From assembly GCA_035048495.1 (NCBI GenBank), contig CM068540.1, positions 11,950,829-12,014,828 of the forward strand: a DNA stretch of 64,000 nucleotides, given 5' to 3'. Both the position numbers and the translations under genes were made by a program. The notes under the pieces were generated by a model. It worked only from the letters and a program-made list of their open reading frames with translations. It was not told the DNA's origin and made no database searches. This DNA comes from Euptelea pleiosperma. Taxonomy: Eukaryota > Streptophyta > Magnoliopsida > Ranunculales > Eupteleaceae. Below, in pieces: positions 22,617 to 35,100 of the stretch; position 1 is the stretch's first letter, and each line of letters begins with the position of its first letter.

Positions 22617-23128
22617 CGCTCTCTCTCTCTCTCGTGAATTTTGATGTCTTTTTTGACCCTGTGTCGTGTTACCGTAATTACAAAATTAAAATCAAAGACT
22701 CTCTTAGCCTTCCGCCCACGATAGGGGTCGCTGCTGAGGCTGAAATTCTCTCTCTCTCTCTCTACAAATACGCACAAGGCACCAAATCTAATCGCCAAAA
22801 TCTCTCCGTCGGCTCAATCTCTGCCCCCAAATCTCCCCCAATTTTCGATTGTCTCTGATCTACCAGCCACTCGATCTGATAAATCGTCGGCTTTCAATCA
22901 CGAAACAATCGGATTCAGCTCCCGATCGATTCATTTCGATCTGAAAATCTTTGATTCTGATCTCTGTAACTTCCAATCGATCTTCGCGCGTTTAATCGCT
23001 CGTTCTTGCATCAGATTTTCATTCTTATTAATCTATTGATCAGTTTTCAATCCGTATCGGACGGTCTAATCCGTTGGAGTTGAAGGAAAGATGGAAGGTT
23101 TGACGAAGAGATCTTCGAGAGCCTGAAG
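22617..23128 (+). promoter_or_regulatory. Promoter/5' UTR region of the NST1-like gene
   Basis: The sequence upstream of the start codon carries pyrimidine tracts (CT)n at about 22617-22632 and 22748-22763, typical of plant Y-patch core promoters and 5' UTRs. These are followed by CTACAAATACGC and an AT-moderate leader. No clear TATA box was seen, so the transcription start is only bracketed to roughly 22760-22860. The 3' part of the leader contains a short uORF (23091-23126). Confidence 0.5.
23091..23126 (+). CDS. Upstream ORF, 11 codons
   Basis: ATG at 23091 opens an 11-residue frame (MEGLTKRSSRA) ending with TGA at 23124-23126, two bases before the main ATG at 23129 and in a different frame. 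No other in-frame extension exists. Such close termination is compatible with reinitiation control of the main ORF. Translation is inferred, not shown. The alternative that this is a chance ATG cannot be excluded. Confidence 0.5.
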   Translation: MEGLTKRSSRA

Positions 23129-26100
23129 ATGCCCGGTCTACCGCAGAGAAATGCTCAATTCAGTAATGCTTATTCGTCTTCATGCTCCACCGGATCGGTT
23201 TTGGCCAATGGAATCTGGTCGAAACATCGCGATTATGTCACCTTTGATCAACTTCAGAAGGTACTATTAGATTTCCTTTTGTTTCATCATGATCGTCGGC
23301 TGAATTGAATTTCCATTAAATATTAGTATTGAATTAAGATGAAATAATTAGAGCTCGGATTGGATCATAAATTCAAACGATACACTTTGTTTTTTTTTGG
23401 AATTGTGGGTGTGTTTGCTGCATGATGTACATACAAACGAGTGTTTCTGATTAGATTTCTGTATTCTCGATCCCATCAGATCCATTTATAAGCTTGATTG
23501 GGCATGAGAAGAGAGCAGAGTAGATATACTTCAATCAGGAAGAAATTAAACAATTTCCTTTTTCTTCATATTTGTATATCTTTGAATGGATAACCGTTGA
23601 AGGCTTCGGCCATTCCACATAATTTCACAACCTGAATCGTGTAAATGTTTAAGTCTTATATGCGTTTCCTTTGTTGTATTTGATTTATGTACTATTGTAA
23701 ACAGCGATCCAAGTAAGATCCTGTTAGGATTTCTTGATTTATTTGCTTTTGTGGCAGTGGCAATTTTACTATGATAATATATAGAGCTAATTCAGAAGAG
23801 ACTTACATGGGATGCCTTTCTTTTCTGTACTTGTGATGTAGTTCTGGAGTGAGCTGTCGCCTCATGCCCGGCAGGAGCTCCTAAGGATTGATAAGCAAAC
23901 ACTTTTGGAGCAAGCTCGTAAGAACCTTTACTGCTCTAGATGCAATGGGTTGCTGCTCGAAGGTTTTTCGCAGATTGTCATGTATGGAAAGTCTTTGCAG
24001 CATGAATGTGCAACAGCTGGGCATCTGCCCACTGGTAGACCAGGAGCCTTAAAAAATCAGAATGATAGTGGATTGAATATAATATCTTTGAGCTGTCAAG
24101 ATGACACCCAAGATCCATCAGTCCACCCTTGGGGAGGTCTGGCCGCGACTCGGGATGGGATACTGACGCTTTTGGACTGCTTTTTAGATGCGAAGTCACT
24201 CAAGGCACTCCAAAATGTATGCGATATAATAATCCGGATCATCCAATTAGAACCCTGTTCATCTTATCGTTGGTTTGTTTGTGTTGTTTTGACATATGTC
24301 CCGTTTGATTCAGGTATTTGACAGTGCACGAGCGAGGGAACGGGAACGCGAATTGCTTTACCCTGACGCCTGTGGTGGGGGTGGTCGGGGATGGATAAGC
24401 CAAGGGATGGTTAACTATGGCAGAGGGCATGGAACCAGGGAAACATGCGCTCTACACACTGCCAGACTCTCTTGTGACACGCTGGTGGATTTCTGGTCAG
24501 CACTGGGAGATGAGACTCGAAAATCTCTTCTACGAATGAAGGAAGAGGATTTTATTGAGAGGCTTATGTACAGGTCTGTTTTGATCTGTTAATTCGTTAT
24601 GCGCTTAGAATCTAGTTTTTCATGTCAATAGAGAAGTGATGGTAGTCCTGGGGGATACTGTTGTTAGAAGTAATAAGTAATTTGATTAATTTCTTACCTC
24701 CAAGGTTGTCATTTAATAGGAATGACAAAGATGAGAACAATTACAAATGATTCTTTCTACAATTCCGAGAACACCCTTCTTCCATATGTTGTGTTTCAGT
24801 TCATGAAGGATCTAGACAGTCCTGAATTTGTGTTGTGTTGTTTGTGAAAAAGAAGTCTTGGTCATAGGGTTAGCAAAGTCAATCACTTTAGAGGACTTTG
24901 AGGATATATGGAGACTTATAAAAAGAAGGATATATGGAGACAAGACTGTGGACAAATCTGCAAGACTTAGCTTTCTGTCAGATGGATGATGCAAAAGAGA
25001 GAATGATGGTAGTCCTGGGGGATACTGTTGTTAGAAGTAATAAGTGATTTAATTAATTTACCTCCAAGGTTGTCATTTAATAGGAATGACAAATATGAGA
25101 ACAATTACAAATGATTCTTTCTACAATTCCGAGAACACCCTTCTTCCATATTTTGTGTTTCAGCTCATGAAGGATCTAGACAGTCCTGAATTTGTGTTGT
25201 GTTGTTTGTGAAAAAGAAGTCTTGGTCATAGGGCTAGCAAAGTCTATCACTTTAGAGGACTTTGAGGATATATGGAGACTTATAAAAAAACAGGATATAT
25301 GGAGACAAGACTGTGGACAAATTTGCAAGACTTAGCTTTCTGTCAGATGGATGATGCAAAAACGAAAAATTTGATCGCAAACAGTTAGTCAGGAAGTGGC
25401 AGTAGCAGATTTCAGATTGGAGTGTCAAAACTTAAAGTGGTTTCTATTAGATTTTTATGTGGAGACTTAGTTTCAATGGGATTATATCTACTACACTGGA
25501 AGAAGAAAGGGTTGTCGAAACCTTTATTGTCAAGATGTGCCTCTAAAGATTTACTTTTTTCTTTTTCCGCTCGGTTAGGTATGCTGACATTTTATATTAA
25601 CTGAAGGCAGTGTGGGAGCATCTTATATTAATCTTCCTGCTCAAATTAGAGCTCCATCTCCAGTTAATTAGTTATAGTCTTATAGAGGACTCGCATAATC
25701 TCTCAGGGAATGGGATGAAGTGATAAGAAGGATGTGCATTACATTAACCTCCCACGGTGTGCATTTGTAAGTCGAAATGGAATTTTGGGTGAAGATATTT
25801 GTGCACTTTATTTGAACCCTTCTTTTTAAATTGTGGTAATGGATTACTTGGAGAAGGATGGAGGTTAGCAATGTAGGACCAGGTTTTTTTTAGTCTCCCA
25901 TCTTGCAAGGGTGTATCTTCAGGGAATGGGAATGGAGTTTTGCAAAATTTACTAGCGGCAAGATACTTTCAGGTACTGCCTCTTTTGCAACAGAGGATCA
26001 GGTTTTGTTGGGTTCTCCATCACTAGTTATTTAAGTTAGAGGACTCAATGTACTCTCTCAGGGATGGGGATGAAATGGTTAGATGAACTTGCATGAGTAG

Positions 26101-29100
26101 TGGAAGCTCCACATAGAGAATTGGGAATTTCTAAGATCAGAGTGTTTTTCCCTGGAGATGGAAGATTCATCCATTGGGTTGCAACCTCTCACATTGTGCG
26201 TTAATAAGAAGAAATGGGGTTTTGGGTGACAGCACTTACGAAAATTAAGCAAACCTTCTCTCTAAATGGCTCTGATGGTTTATGTGGAGCAGGATTTAGG
26301 AACAAGTTTTCTGGAGTTTTCAATCCTGCAGGGGTATTTTTCCACGTTTGGGAAGCCTTCTACCAGGGTCATCAATTTGCATCAGGAAAAGTTGCTGGGA
26401 TTAGTTTGTATACCATTAATGAGTACATTGTAGTGAACCTAATGATGAGACACTTCTTTGTGCTTTTGTGTGAGGAGTTCTTATTTCTGATTTTAAACTA
26501 GTTTGAACCAATTCTAAGACGTCAAATGTGCTATAAGGATGTAACCATAGAGTAGTTCCTCTAATATATACTTATTACTTAATAAACTGCTGTGCATTAT
26601 CTATTCTAGAAATGAGCTCTTATTTATGTTCTTCTGATATAGTTAGACATTTAAGTATCAGAGAGCTACAAGTAAATCAAGAAACTCGACATCACCTAAA
26701 ATAAGTTGTGATTCTTCCAAACATTGCATTTCATCATACAGCTGCTGATGCATATGCCTCAACTCTTGATCTCATTTGAACTGCTGGTGGGATCTGCATC
26801 CTGGTTTTGAATGTTGAGGCAAAAGAATGGAAACAGGTGATCTAACTTACTATCTCTAAAGAACTCAAATTACCATAAACATGGGCCCACTCCCATGACA
26901 CAATTCAATGGCAGATTTTGAAACCCACTTAATTTTCAACGTTAATTTTGCTTCAAATATTAACCCACCAGAAATCAATATTTCAAAATGCTTTGAAAAA
27001 TATGAACCTGATGACCTTTTCATGGGATATAAGTTACCATGAATCTGTTACAATTTTGGTTGGATTCCTTATGAGTTTCTCCCCTCCCAGTACAAGTTAT
27101 GGGAAGGTCGAACTGTGCCTTCTCCTTATTTCAACTATCTGTACTACTTAATCTGGACATTAGAATGTTGGCACAAACATGCCGTGGCATACCTATATTT
27201 GATGTCCATTTATTGAAAAGGTTTTGGATGTTAGGTGAACATTTGAAGTGAGTGAAAGAAACTGTCAGTAAATCCATCTCAACCTTCTACCACACTCGCT
27301 GTAGGAATAATGGTCAAGTCGATTGTCAAACAAAGGACATATGAGGATGGGACTGCATTTTATTCTCTGAAGCTGCGGAAAAATGGGTCAATGACATAAA
27401 TTTAGACATACTGTTCACACTCTAGTTGATATTTTCATGTAGCACTTCCCATCAGATACTAAATAAATGCCAATTTTTTATGGTTAATAATAAGAAAAAA
27501 ATCATTAATAATAAAGACATATTAAGAAAATAGATCATTCATTTGGTTGCCACAATGCGAGAATGGGAGCATGGCAAAGAACATTCTCAAAAATGTCCGG
27601 AAAGCGGCATTAAAGAATTTAAATGTTGAAAAGCATAAAAAGATTAACCTATTTTGGTGTCTTTGGCATTATGAAACAGAATATATTAGGAAGTGCTTTG
27701 AGATCCAGTAAATTAGACATACAAATACTTTATCAGCTCTAGGATTTATGCAGTTGGAAAATGAAAGATGACCTGTTTTGGGAATGCTCAACTCAAGGCA
27801 ACTCCTTTAGGATTATTGAATGCAGCTTGTTTTGTGCAATGATGCAGTTGCAAACTTGCAATTCTACCCTTCATTTGTAAGGGGACAAATCTGGATAAGA
27901 CTTGATGGATCCGATTATAGTTTTTCATTAATAAATTTCTTATTTATGATAAAAGAAGACTTGCTCGAAAGCCCTCAAGATGATGACATTATCATGTTAT
28001 AACCAGATCTGCAAATCCCTATAGCAGTTAATAAAGTTCAAGCGTAAATAGGGTTAATATATTTCTATAGTCAGTATCAAGAAGCTTTATTAGGATGTTT
28101 CGATCTCTTCCCCTCAGTGGAAACAGAAAACAATCTTTTTAACTTTTTACTCAATCCATTCTCTGGCATTAAGATGTTAGCCACATTGGCCACTGAAAAA
28201 TGGTCAACCTGGAGTTCTGTTGCAGTAGAGTTAGTGGTTCATCTTGGGGTATCTGATATGCCCCCACCTATGTTATCCTTAACTTCCATGGCTGGACCTA
28301 CTGATGTTCTTCTAATGTATTATCTCTTGTTAGATTGTTTTAACGGTCTTAAGAATTTCATGCTCATGTCACAGGTTTGACAGCAAGAGGTTTTGCAGAG
28401 ATTGCAGAAGGAATGTTATTCGTGAGTTCAAGGAGTTAAAGGAGCTAAAGCGCATGAGGAGAGAACCTCGCTGCACCAGTTGGTTTTGTGTCGCAGATAC
28501 AGCCTTCCAATATGAGGTGCATTTTCTACCTTTCCCAACATAATTTTTTCTTTCTCCATTGCCTTCTATTGTGACTGAGGTTCCATGTACTGTAGTTTCT
28601 TATTACTTAACAGCTTCAAGGATCTTCCTATATCACACTCCTTAGCTTGAATTCCCAAGACCCATGAATCATCTTGCAGTTACAATCCCTAATTAATTTG
28701 AACTTCAGACTTGTGGAACATACTTAAGAATTTTAAGAAAGATCAAATGGATACTCCGCCACCAGTTGAACTTGAATTTTATTCTACCATTTTCAGGTGT
28801 CTGATGACATGATCCAAGCTGATTGGCACCAATCCTTCACTGACACTGTTGGAACATACCATCACTTTGAATGGGCTGTTGGAACAGGAGAAGGAAAGTC
28901 TGACATTCTGGAATTTGAAGATGTTGGCATGAATGGAAGTGTTCAAGTGAATGGCCTTGATCTTGGTGGTTTGAGTGCTTGTTTTATAACATTGAGGGCT
29001 TGGAAGCTAGATGGTCGTTGTACTGAACTTTCTGTAAAAGCCCATGCATTGAAGGATCAACCATGTGTCCATCGCAGACTTGTAGTTGGGGATGGATTTG

Positions 29101-32100
29101 TGACAATAACAAAAGGGGAAAGTATAAGAAGGTTTTTTGAGCATGCTGAAGAAGCTGAGGAAGAAGAGGTAATTTCCAGATTTTAAAGGCCCATTCACTA
29201 TCACTTTTACTTGATGTTGAATTGTTTAGGTTTTACAGTTCTTATACATGTTTTTCTTTCTGTCATTTCCACACCTTCAGGATGATGATTCCATGGACAA
29301 GGATGGAAATGAGCTGGACGGAGAAGGCTCCCGTCCCCAAAAGCATGCGAAGAGTCCTGAACTTGCTCGGGAATTTCTTCTTGATGCTGCAACTGTTATT
29401 TTTAAGGAACAGGTACATTTGAGTCTACTTATGTTTTCGTTCTTGATAGTTCATCAAGGCACTTATTTCACTCTATAACTATTTGCACTTTTTTGTTATA
29501 AGTATAACGAACTAACTATTTGCACTTAACGAAACAATTTTATCAAAATCTGATGACTGCTTCCTGAATAATGACTACTTAGCTTAGGTATGCTAGTGGT
29601 TAATTGATTTTCATTGGTTGCATGTACTTTTAAGCTTGATGAACTTAATAATTTCTGCAAGATCTGAAGAAATAATCTTGTGTGCAAGTTGAAACTTACG
29701 AGTCCACTAATGTGGGAAAAAGTTCATTAATTATAGTTTTGGGAACATGGTTATATCATCTCAATATAGACGATTTTCTATCTAGTTGACATTATAATGC
29801 ATGGGCATTTTCACACCAGGCTCGAGTGGGGCGGCCTGCGTGAGAGACGAGGGGCATGCTCGGGGTGGGGCGGCCTGAGTGAGATGGGACCCACGAGGGG
29901 GGTACGGCCGAGATCCTAGATCTGGGCTATGAGATAAAGGAATTTAATCTCACGCCCCATTCAGTCGCGACTTTTGGGAGTATTGGTTAGATGTCTTGCA
30001 TCAAAGACTCAAAGTGGGAGGTCTTGTGTTTGAGACTCCTCACTGGGGGTGATTAATGCAGGGGCATTTTGGCGGCCTGCGTGAGAGACGAGTGGTACGC
30101 TCGGGGTGGGGTGGCTTGTGTGAGATGGGATCCACGAGGTGGGTTCGGCCGAGAGCCTAGATCTGGACTATGAGATAAAGGAATTTAATCTCTCGCCCCT
30201 ATCAGTGATGGCTTTTGGGAGTATTGGTTAGATGTCCTGCATCACATTAGCTTCAAGTAACTGTTAAATTGGGAGGATGAGAACTCACATTTCTATAGAT
30301 AAATGGTATATTGAGTATGTTCTTAAACTGTGCTTCACCATATAGTATCGAATCATTATCGTTCAATGTCTTGTCTTGTCAGACTATGATGACTGTAGAT
30401 GCAAAATACATATTTATGGCCATCATCTTACTTGACAATAAAGCGAAAGAGAAGTTAAAAAAGCATAGTAATAGTTTTAGAAGGTTCCTGATTTTCTATG
30501 TTTTAAAATTGTAGCATGGAAATTCTAGGAACTCCTGAAGATCACTTGGTTTCTAGACATAGAAAGACTATAATAGAATTAGAACATTAAGTGTAATAAA
30601 CTTAGAGCACAATATCGTTAACACTAGATCAGAAATGTGATGACACCCAGCAGAAAATAAAAAGGACCTCAATTGAGTTTTCTCCCCTTATATTGGTATC
30701 CTTGTAGTTTGTGTCCAGACTTATGGATTGGACCCACTGTCCTTCTGCATTTTGTTATCTTGTTTCCCAGATGGTCAATGAGCATAATTCTTTTCTTTGA
30801 TTTTATAAAATAAATTTTGGGAGGGATCTTATAGAAACAATTGGGCTACATTCACGTGAGAGAGTACTTATCAACGGGTATGCTCATAAGTTCAGATGAC
30901 TAAGACTAGTTGTCATATTCTATTCGTGATGAGTTACTTGGAATGGGTGCATTTGGGGTCCTGGTAAAACAACTTTAAGGGTTCCATGTATAAGGTGGTG
31001 ACACTTTACATTCAGTTAGTGATGGGTTCTGGTTTTGCTTCTCCTTTACAGGGAACTATCTTTCTAGAAACAAGTGTTGGATAGGAAAGGTGTGGATCAA
31101 GCACTAGGGGTTTCCATTGAAGGAGTGAATGATTGTTATTCAAACCAGAAAGGTTGTCAATCAGGTTGAATGGAGGCAATGGTGAGAGTGGATCATCGTT
31201 GGTAAATTTTCCACATATGACAATGATCCTCTAAAAGGTTTAATTGACCATTTTACGGATGACAGTAAGCAGAATTCATGGTCTCTGTTCCCTTCATTGA
31301 TTAGGTGAGTTGTTGCACCACCATTCGAGATGGATATGAGAAACAGACTGATTCATAGTTTATGATGAATGATGTAATTGCCAAACATTGATACCTATAA
31401 ATGACTCACAAAATTTAAAAATTAATCTAACCTATTACAAGTTTACTGGTCAAGGTAAGGTGATAAACTCGCATACCTTAGTTGATTAATAAAAGGATTA
31501 TCTCAACTAACTCAAATCAAATATACATCTATGGTATATTGTTTTTTCGTCATTTGATTTAATCAATACAGTTAGCGGAACAACAATCAAACATCCACAA
31601 GACAAAGAGTTTTTATGTGGAAACCTTAGCCAAGGAAAACTAGTGGACCACGTCTAGACGGAAAATACCACTAACTGGAAAGTTAAACAAAACAGAAGTT
31701 ACCTACGTAGCATCGTTGCAAATGCTGCCTTCCAACTTTAGCCAAGGTCCACTACCGATGCGTCCACGTCCTCTGAATCAACGCTACGATTCCACGCGCG
31801 CCCTCAAATCAAGAAGCCTTGTTTGTTTGTTTACTCCCCAAACCTACCTTCGATCAGTACTCCCCGATCTTAATTCTCAGCACTTCAGTCTCTACTGAAG
31901 GTGAAAGATTCAGTACACCCTGAACCTCAAGTCGCTCAAATAGTGTTGAGACGCACTGGTACTCTCAGACTTGATAGGTTTAAGATTCTAAGTGGGAAAC
32001 CTAAGTTGAGTAAAGATCAAGCACTAAGCTATGATCAAAGAGAATAGAAAAGCTCTCAAGAAATAGTAATGAACTTTTAAACTTTTTTTCTTCGAATGGA

Positions 32101-35100
32101 CAACTCTTAATAAATAAACTCTCTTCTGAGTGTTAATGTGTAAGTTATAAGTCTAGAGAAGGGTTATATTTATAGAGTTTCATAGCCCTGAGTCATAAGA
32201 GATGTGGGGAATGTGGAACCTTGAATTTTGGATCTGAAAAGACCTATTCGCGCATAATCCAATCAATTGTACTCTAGGTCCAATCGATTGGGCCATACGG
32301 ATGGGTTTTTCTTTCATAAATCCAATCGATTGTATCAAGGGTTCAATCGATCGGACTTAGAATGAGTTCTGTCCGAAGAGTCCAATCGATTGATCAGGAA
32401 AGTCCAATCGATCGAACTTTGAAACAGTTTCTGTTTTGTAGGGTCCAATCAATTGCTCAGGAAGATCTAATCGATTAAACATACCCCCATAGTCAAAATC
32501 TTGACTACACTCGGGTCTGTCCTCTGACTAGGTTTGACCATTATATTTTATTCATTTAAAACCTATTCCTATGGTCACTAAGTCACTTCCCTTCCTATGC
32601 GAGCGCGCACGATCTTTAATGGACAAATGGGCAGTTACTCAGATGACTCTTGTCGTCAACCGTCTGATTCTTGCTGTATTTGTCTTTTAGTCTTCACGTA
32701 GTCGGCGAAGTATGCGTACCACGACATCTTCAACGCTACACTGGTGCTCGTAGGAACGGTTACAAGAATGTTTTGTGTCACACAATCTTTGCCAAACTAG
32801 AATATGAACTTATTCTTTACAGATTGAAGATCATTCAGGGTGAAAATTTGAAATTTGGGAAAAACTCCAATTTCATTAGTTTTTACCCTAAACATCCATG
32901 ATTGTGCATAAATTGATTATACATTGCATAACTTAGCCCATTCTACAAGTTAGTTGAATTAGTTTTTTTCCAAAAAATATTTTTACATTCAGAAATTAAG
33001 TAAATGTTATAAGTTAATAGTAAATAGGTTTTCTAAAATTTTACATAATATTAAGACATTAATGAGTGAATAAGGATTCATTAATACCTTGATTTATGAC
33101 TTTTATTTATAATTAGCAATAAATAATAGTTATCTAATTAAATAATACCTTGACTGGCTATCATATACCTATTTCAACATATTATTGACCACTATGGTCA
33201 TTTATTTCCACACAACATATGGTTGTATATTATGGTTTGATAACTTATGAGTGTGCTTGTTTTATGATTTTCTAACTTTCCACAAAAATTTCCACAATAT
33301 TTCCATCATTTCCACGAAAATGTATTATTTCCACATTGGTCAAAATATTTTCACGAAATATTTCCATTTCCGAGCTGGTCGAAATAAACCTTGAAACCAA
33401 AATTTATTTTCTTGGGTCCAAGTAACATTAGCAAGAATGAGAACTACTAGAAGGGTAACGTATAGGTTGGTGGTCTTTGTTCTAGACTATACATCTAAGA
33501 CATGTTCTCCAGTAAAAACAGACCAGCCTGGGTCCATCATGTACAAGGCATTTATAATTGGTTACTTACAAATGAAGTGTCGGACACAAGTGTCTCATCC
33601 ATTTTGAAGTGTCTGGTTAACATAACTTCTAAGCTCTAGTCCTTTGTATTGTTACATGGAGGACTGTTGGCTGAGCTTCCATACAAGATTTAACATTTCT
33701 TTCAGCATGTGTTCTTAGCTTAACTGCAAATATAGAGCACCTTTTGATATAACGCATTTAGTAGATTGTTTACTTATGTCAAGTTCTCTATCTTGATCCG
33801 AATCTCATCGTATTATAGATCAGTAAAAAAAGTTGTAGTTTGAGTTGAATTATAGAATTAGGGTTTGGATTAGGGTTTCACAGTATAGGAGAAAGAGAGA
33901 AGGAAAAGAGAGGATGTCATTGTGTGTTTTCACAATGACTCCATAAATCTTATTTATGTAAGTCTCAAATACAAAAGACAAATATACTCCTCAAGGGGGT
34001 ATTTACAGAACTACCCCCGATACATATAAAATACGTATTTCTACGTATATGATATAAAATACGTATTTCTACCCGATACATATAAATTACGTATTTCTAC
34101 GTATATGATATAAAATACGTATTTCTACGTATATGATAACACCCCCCCTCAAGTTGGTGCATAAATATCTTTCATGCCCAACTTGCACAAGCACTTATGG
34201 AGTTGCCAACTAGGAACTCCCTTCGTGAAAACATTTGCAACCTGTTCATCAGTCTTCACAAATGGGGTGCACACTGCCCCAGAGATAATCTTCTCTCTAA
34301 TGAAGTGTCTGTCCACCTCAATGTGTTTGGCACGATCATGCTGAACGGGATTGTGAGCAATGCTGATGGCGGCCTTGTTGTCACAATATAAGCTCACAGA
34401 TCCAGAAACTGAGAAACCAAGTTTAGCAACCAACACTTTCAACCAAAGCATCTCACACAAGCCATGAGCCATTGCTCTGAATTCGGCCTCTGCACTAGAT
34501 CTGGCGACAACAGGTTGCTTCTTGCTTCTCCAAGTGACCAGATTGCCTCCAACAAAGGTGCAATATCCAGAAGTGGATCTCCGATCATCTTTGGCCCTTG
34601 CCCAGTCTGCATTGGTATAAGCCTCTATACGCATGTGGCCATTCTTTTCAAACAGAAGACCTCTACCAAGGGCTGACTTAAGATACCTCAAGATCCGATG
34701 CGCTGCCTCTAAATGAACACCTCTGGGTGAGTGCATAAACTGACTGATCATACTCACTGCATAGGCAATGTCGGGTCGAGTCAGGGAGAGATAAATCAAT
34801 CGCCCAATTAGTCTCTGAAAGCTCCCTACATCCTGTAGGAGTTCACCACTGGCATCTGCTAGCTAGTGATTCTGCTCTATAGGAGTTTCCACTGGTTTGG
34901 TACCCAACCTGCCTGAGTCTTGTAACAAGTCTAAGACATACTTCCTCTGAGAGATGAAGATCCCCTGACTGGATCTTGCAACTTCGATGCCTAGGAAGTA
35001 TTTGAGAGGTCCTAGATCTTTGGTTTCAAACTCCTTCGCTAACTGAAGCTTCAGCTTGGCTACCTCTGCTGCATCATTCCCTGTGAGAATGATGTCATCA

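Noticed and set aside
22562..22858. 98-residue frame upstream of the NST1-like gene
   Set aside because: It lies in the CT-rich promoter/5' UTR region, lacks domains and ends before the uORF; probably chance.
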